Source: Gemmatimonas phototrophica
GTDB lineage: Bacteria; Gemmatimonadota; Gemmatimonadetes; Longimicrobiales; Gaopeijiaceae
DNA: 7,840 bases
NCBI GenBank assembly: GCA_945876015.1
Contig: CAMCNM010000087.1
Span: 1 to 7,840, forward strand
Direction: 5' to 3'
In this document: positions 5,541 through 7,840 of the stretch, in pieces
How positions within the stretch are numbered: the first letter of the stretch is position 1
Layout: each line of letters begins with the position of its first letter
Translations under genes and position numbers: made by a program
Notes under the pieces: generated by a model
Seen by the model: only the letters and a program-made list of their open reading frames with translations
Databases searched by the model: none
What the model was told of the DNA's origin: nothing

Positions 5541-5738
5541 ATGCGTAGCTTCGGTGCGATGTTCATCGGTGGCGTGGCGGCGCTGTTGGCCTTCAAGCTC
5601 GTCGCCACCGTGGTCTTTCCCTTCCTGGCATTCGTCATCGGACTGACCTGGATCGCGATCAAGCTCGCGCTGCTGGTCGCGTTGGGCTGGTTCATCTACA
5701 CGCTGGTGACGAACCGGAAGCGCGAGTCGTCGGTCTGA
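5541..5738 (+). CDS. Small two-helix membrane protein
   Basis: A 65-residue very hydrophobic protein of unknown function. Two hydrophobic segments can be drawn, at about residues 5-29 (AMFIGGVAALLAFKLVATVV) and 31-56 (LAFVIGLTWIAIKLALLVAL, then GWFIYTLV). A basic tail NRKRESSV follows and would face the cytoplasm. The ATG at 5541 was chosen because GGGAGG lies four bases upstream. The frame is open much further upstream, but those residues look non-coding. It stands alone, divergent from the exported-protein gene, and is followed by the long HU leader. A 10-bp palindrome (5745-5754) after its stop has no loop and no T-tract. Small membrane proteins of this kind may be components of envelope stress or transport systems; nothing here shows which. 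Confidence 0.6.
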   Translation: MRSFGAMFIGGVAALLAFKLVATVVFPFLAFVIGLTWIAIKLALLVALGWFIYTLVTNRKRESSV

Positions 5739-6081
5739 CGAAGCGCGGGCCCGCTGGCCGACATCTGTTTACTTCCTCTAGTGGTTTTTCCACATCATCT
5801 CGTTGCACTCGGGTGGATGCGTGTGTTGCGACCGCATCGCATCCGCTCAGGTTCGCGCGGAACGCGGGAACGGCGCGCGCAATGAGCATTTTCCTCTCTT
5901 GACGCGTCTCGAAGTGACTCTTACCGTTCATACGCTTTCGCCCCGGGGTGCCGAAAACCTTTATTTCACGCGGTGTTTCGGGGGGTCGCATCTTTCGGGT
6001 CGCGGTTCCGGAAGCGATGCTCCATGCAGCAGGAGCGGCTGAGGCCGCAGTCTCCCCCACATTTCAGAGCAGGAGTGAGCG
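5739..6081. other. Long region upstream of HU
   Basis: No gene is supported in these roughly 340 bases. Their composition is noticeably less GC-rich than the flanking genes, as expected for a control region. It contains a candidate promoter at 5899-5927 and a possible leader hairpin, CCGAAA (5951-5956) pairing with TTTCGG (5976-5981), extended inward by ACC/GGT across one mismatch. It also has a 7-bp inverted repeat, ggatgcg/cgcatcc (5815-5821 and 5838-5844). Confidence 0.5.
5899..5927 (+). promoter_or_regulatory. Candidate promoter for the HU gene
   Basis: TTGACG (5899-5904, five of six matches to -35) and TACCGT (5922-5927, three of six to -10) are spaced by 17 bases. If used, the HU message has a leader of about 148 bases. 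A weaker alternative is TTTATT at 5960-5965 as a -10 with a poor -35 upstream. Confidence 0.35.
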
Positions 6082-6366
6082 ATGAACAAGTCGGATCTGG
6101 TGGACTCCCTCGCGGACGTGACCGGGATCACCAAGGCAGATGCGTCTCGGGCGATCGATGCACTTTTCGGCACCAACGGCGGCATCATCGCCAAGGCACT
6201 CAAGAAGGGCGACCGCGTCCAGATCACCGGGTTCGGTACGTTCGAAGCGAAGAAGCGGAAGGCTCGTATCGGCAGGAACCCGCGCACCGGCGAGAGCATC
6301 AAGATCGCCGCTTCCAAGTCTCCGAGCTTCCGTTCCGGGAAGGGCCTGAAGGACGGCATCAGGTAA
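6082..6366 (+). CDS. hup: HU-family nucleoid DNA-binding protein
   Basis: HU/IHF-family proteins bind and bend DNA as dimers and compact the nucleoid. The 94-residue product has the normal length (about 90) and order: helix pair MNKSDLVDSL...ASRAIDAL (1-29), then GFGTFEAKKRKA (50-61) and the DNA-intercalating arm with R65-N66-P67-R-T-G. The Pro at the arm tip and the flanking basic residues are conserved. The ATG has AGGAG six bases upstream. The gene sits alone with its own leader and a strong terminator directly after it, as expected for an abundant monocistronic message. HU rather than IHF is favoured because of its solitary setting, but sequence alone does not fully settle this. The family call is certain. 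Confidence 0.96.
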   Translation: MNKSDLVDSLADVTGITKADASRAIDALFGTNGGIIAKALKKGDRVQITGFGTFEAKKRKARIGRNPRTGESIKIAASKSPSFRSGKGLKDGIR

Positions 6367-6421
6367 CCATGCGCGAGTGTCCGGTCGCCCGGATCTTATC
6401 CGCCCGCGACCGAACGGCGTG

Positions 6422-6458
6422 AAGAAGGGGCCGCACCTGATGGGTGCGGCCCCTTCTT
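6422..6458. terminator. Strong intrinsic terminator shared by HU and the converging helicase-like gene
   Basis: A 16-bp perfect stem (6422-6437 with 6443-6458) encloses a five-base loop (6438-6442) and is followed on the plus strand by a pyrimidine run TCCTTCT. It begins 56 bases after the HU stop. On the minus strand it lies 37 bases past the stop of the converging gene, so it probably ends transcription from both sides. Confidence 0.85.
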
Positions 6459-6494
6459 TCCTTCTGACCTAAAAACGCTGCGGGGATCGCGCGG

Positions 6495-7840
6495 CTAGGC
6501 ACGATCCCGGGGTGGCCCGCGACGCGGGGGTTTGCCCCCCGGTCCGCTACGTGGCGGCTTGCCTCCCGCCCCACCTCGCGGCGGCTTGCCTCCCGCCCCA
6601 CCTCGCGGCGGCTTGCCGCCATCCGTGGGACGGCCCGGCCCGCGCGAAGGCGGTCGGTCGTCGTCGCGCGGACGCTTGGGCCCACCAGGTCCACTACGAG
6701 ACGGCGCGCCGCTTCCACCGGTCGGTGCGCGACGTGCTCCCTCGTCGCGCGGTCCACGGCGTGCTGCCCCTTCGCGTGGTCCGCGACGTGTGCCCTCTTC
6801 ACGCGGTCCGCGCCGAGGTCCTTCTTCGCGCGGTCCGCGACTCGGTGCTTCGCGGCGCGGTGCACGCTCGCCGCCGTCGCTCCGGACGTCGTGATCTCTC
6901 GTGCGGCCGCGATCGAAGTCGGCACGCACGCTCCGGCCGCGCACGGTGATCCCGTTGAGCGACCGGATCACCAGCTCTGCCACGGACTCCTCGACCTCGA
7001 CGATCGAGAACGTGTCCCGCACCTCGATCTTCCCGACCTTCGAGCCGGGGATCCCCGACTCGCCGGTGACCGCGCCCATGATCTGGCGCGTGTCGGCCTT
7101 GTCGCGCTCGCCCAGGCTGATGTAGAGGCGCGCCATCACGCCGGGGCGCTGGGGTGCGTCTTCGCTCTTCCGTGGTGTGGGAGCCGCGGGCTTTTCGGCC
7201 TTCTTGGTGCTGGACTCGGCCCGGCCGGTGGGCGGCGCGGCGGTCTCGGCCGGCGCGCGCTCGCGCAGCAACGCGACCGAGGCCGCCGCGATTTCCGCGG
7301 CACCGTGCCGTGTGAGCAGCGGCTCGAGCGCGACCAGATACGGCGCCAGATCGATCTCGCCTGCGAGGGACTCGAGCTTGCCGAGCAGAGCATCGAGCTC
7401 GCTGCTGCCGGCGCTTCGGACCGGGGGCGGGAAGGGCACCACCTTGTATCCGGTCCTGCGGGCGACGTCCCTCAGGTGGGGCATCTCGCGGGGCAGCACG
7501 ACGATCGTCCCGCCGCGTCCGCTCCCATGGCGTCGGTCCAGCGCGTCGGGACCCGCGGGTGCGTCGTAGCTCACCGACACCACGCCCTCCCCCGCGAGCG
7601 CGTCGCGCGCGTCCAGCTCGCGCACCGCCAGCCAGACCGGCGCGCTCTCGTCGCCCGGCGCGCTGGCGGCGTAGCCGTGCAGCGTCAGGTAATCGCCGAC
7701 GTCGGCGGCGCGGTCCTCACTGCCGAAGAACACGCAGCAATGGCGCGCATCCTCGAGCACCTCGGAGAGCAACTGGAGCACGCCGGCCTCGCGCGGCTCC
7801 TCGACGATCCGGTACCGCACCTCACCGCGCTTGGGGCCGC
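6495..7840 (-). CDS. DEAD-box-helicase-derived protein with DbpA RNA-binding domain and repeat tail (N-terminus cut by window edge)
   Basis: The frame is open to the right edge and the residues upstream of the GTG at 7820 (GPKRGE) fit as coding, so I treat the gene as partial; 447 residues are visible. Counting from that GTG, residues about 1-127 resemble a RecA2 domain: HCCVFFGSEDRAADVGDYL like motif IV, SVSYDAP (82-88) and a remnant RRHGSGRGG where HRxGRTGR is expected. Motif V and the motif VI arginine finger are not recognisable. After a helical segment (about 138-187) and an Ala/Pro/Lys linker, residues 229-304 form a DbpA-type RNA-binding domain (ARLYISLGERDKADTRQIMG...RGRSVRADFDR). The C-terminal 130 or so residues are a basic Arg/Gly/Pro tail with two sets of 9-residue repeats. 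It probably binds RNA, perhaps in ribosome assembly as DbpA does. Whether it hydrolyses ATP depends on the unseen N-terminal part and looks doubtful. Confidence 0.85.
   Translation of the reverse strand, partial: GPKRGEVRYRIVEEPREAGVLQLLSEVLEDARHCCVFFGSEDRAADVGDYLTLHGYAASAPGDESAPVWLAVRELDARDALAGEGVVSVSYDAPAGPDALDRRHGSGRGGTIVVLPREMPHLRDVARRTGYKVVPFPPPVRSAGSSELDALLGKLESLAGEIDLAPYLVALEPLLTRHGAAEIAAASVALLRERAPAETAAPPTGRAESSTKKAEKPAAPTPRKSEDAPQRPGVMARLYISLGERDKADTRQIMGAVTGESGIPGSKVGKIEVRDTFSIVEVEESVAELVIRSLNGITVRGRSVRADFDRGRTRDHDVRSDGGERAPRREAPSRGPREEGPRRGPREEGTRRGPREGAARRGPRDEGARRAPTGGSGAPSRSGPGGPKRPRDDDRPPSRGPGRPTDGGKPPRGGAGGKPPRGGAGGKPPRSGPGGKPPRRGPPRDRA
6513..6620 (-). repeat. Four 27-bp tandem repeats (GGKPPRxGx)
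   Basis: Four consecutive 27-base units encode GGKPPRGGA, GGKPPRGGA, GGKPPRSGP and GGKPPRRGP near the C-terminus of the helicase-like protein. The first two units are nearly identical in DNA, pointing to recent duplication or slippage. The product is a flexible, positively charged RGG-like tail, typical of RNA-binding proteins. Confidence 0.85.
6735..6842 (-). repeat. Four 27-bp repeats (RRGPREEGx)
   Basis: Four units encode SRGPREEGP, RRGPREEGT, RRGPREGAA and RRGPRDEGA; a fifth degenerate unit (RRAPTGGSG) follows at 6708-6734. They have the same 9-residue period as the GGKPP repeats but a different, zwitterionic sequence, so the tail grew from two separate expansions. Confidence 0.8.

Noticed and set aside
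5745..5754. Palindrome gcgggcccgc after the two-helix membrane gene as a terminator
   Set aside because: It has no loop and no T-tract, so it is not a workable intrinsic terminator.
6532..6894. Plus-strand proline/glycine repeat protein
   Set aside because: It is antisense to the repeat tail of the helicase-like protein; the repetitive appearance follows from the 27-bp DNA repeats.

Overview
This is a GC-rich bacterial chromosome segment with mostly housekeeping-type content. Several genes start with GTG, and Shine-Dalgarno sequences are clear at most genes. GC richness, six-bladed-propeller proteins fused to thioredoxin folds, and a DbpA-type RNA-binding domain with a long basic tail are all common in Gemmatimonadota/Eisenbacteria-like lineages. 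That placement is an inference with low confidence. I see no rRNA, tRNA, CRISPR array, insertion sequence or phage gene.

Layout. Positions 1-1917 hold minus-strand genes. In transcription order they are a zinc-ribbon protein (1917-1693), a cytosolic cyclophilin prolyl isomerase (1589-993), a proline-rich single-pass membrane protein (1063-635) that overlaps the cyclophilin, a gene-poor gap, and the N-terminal part of a von Willebrand A-type membrane protein running off the left edge (339-1). From a divergent promoter region, infA (translation initiation factor IF-1, 1999-2214) is read on the plus strand. It is followed by a stand-alone sigma-54-type AAA+ activator with a Fis-type HTH (2323-3297).

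Converging on the activator, with a 45-nt tail overlap, is a minus-strand beta-propeller/DsbA-like fusion. Its reading frame continues upstream to a second start at 4818 but is broken by a single TAA at 4678-4680. Upstream of it, behind a 14-bp perfect hairpin, is a short exported protein (5207-4881). A 330-bp divergent intergenic region separates this from a 65-residue two-helix membrane protein (5541-5738). HU (6082-6366) follows after a long leader and ends in a strong terminator. That terminator is shared with a converging gene entering from the right edge. The converging gene is a DEAD-box-helicase-derived protein with a degenerate RecA2-like domain, a DbpA RNA-binding domain and 9-residue tandem repeats (7840-6495).

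Functional reading. infA, HU, the cyclophilin and the helicase-like protein are information-processing and protein-folding genes. The propeller-DsbA gene, the small exported protein and the membrane proteins belong to the envelope. Nothing ties them into one pathway, and I found no convincing new multi-gene system. The best leads are the stop-interrupted propeller-DsbA gene, the helicase relative that appears catalytically dead, the activator without a sensory domain, and the anomalous overlap and C-termini of the cyclophilin/proline-rich pair.
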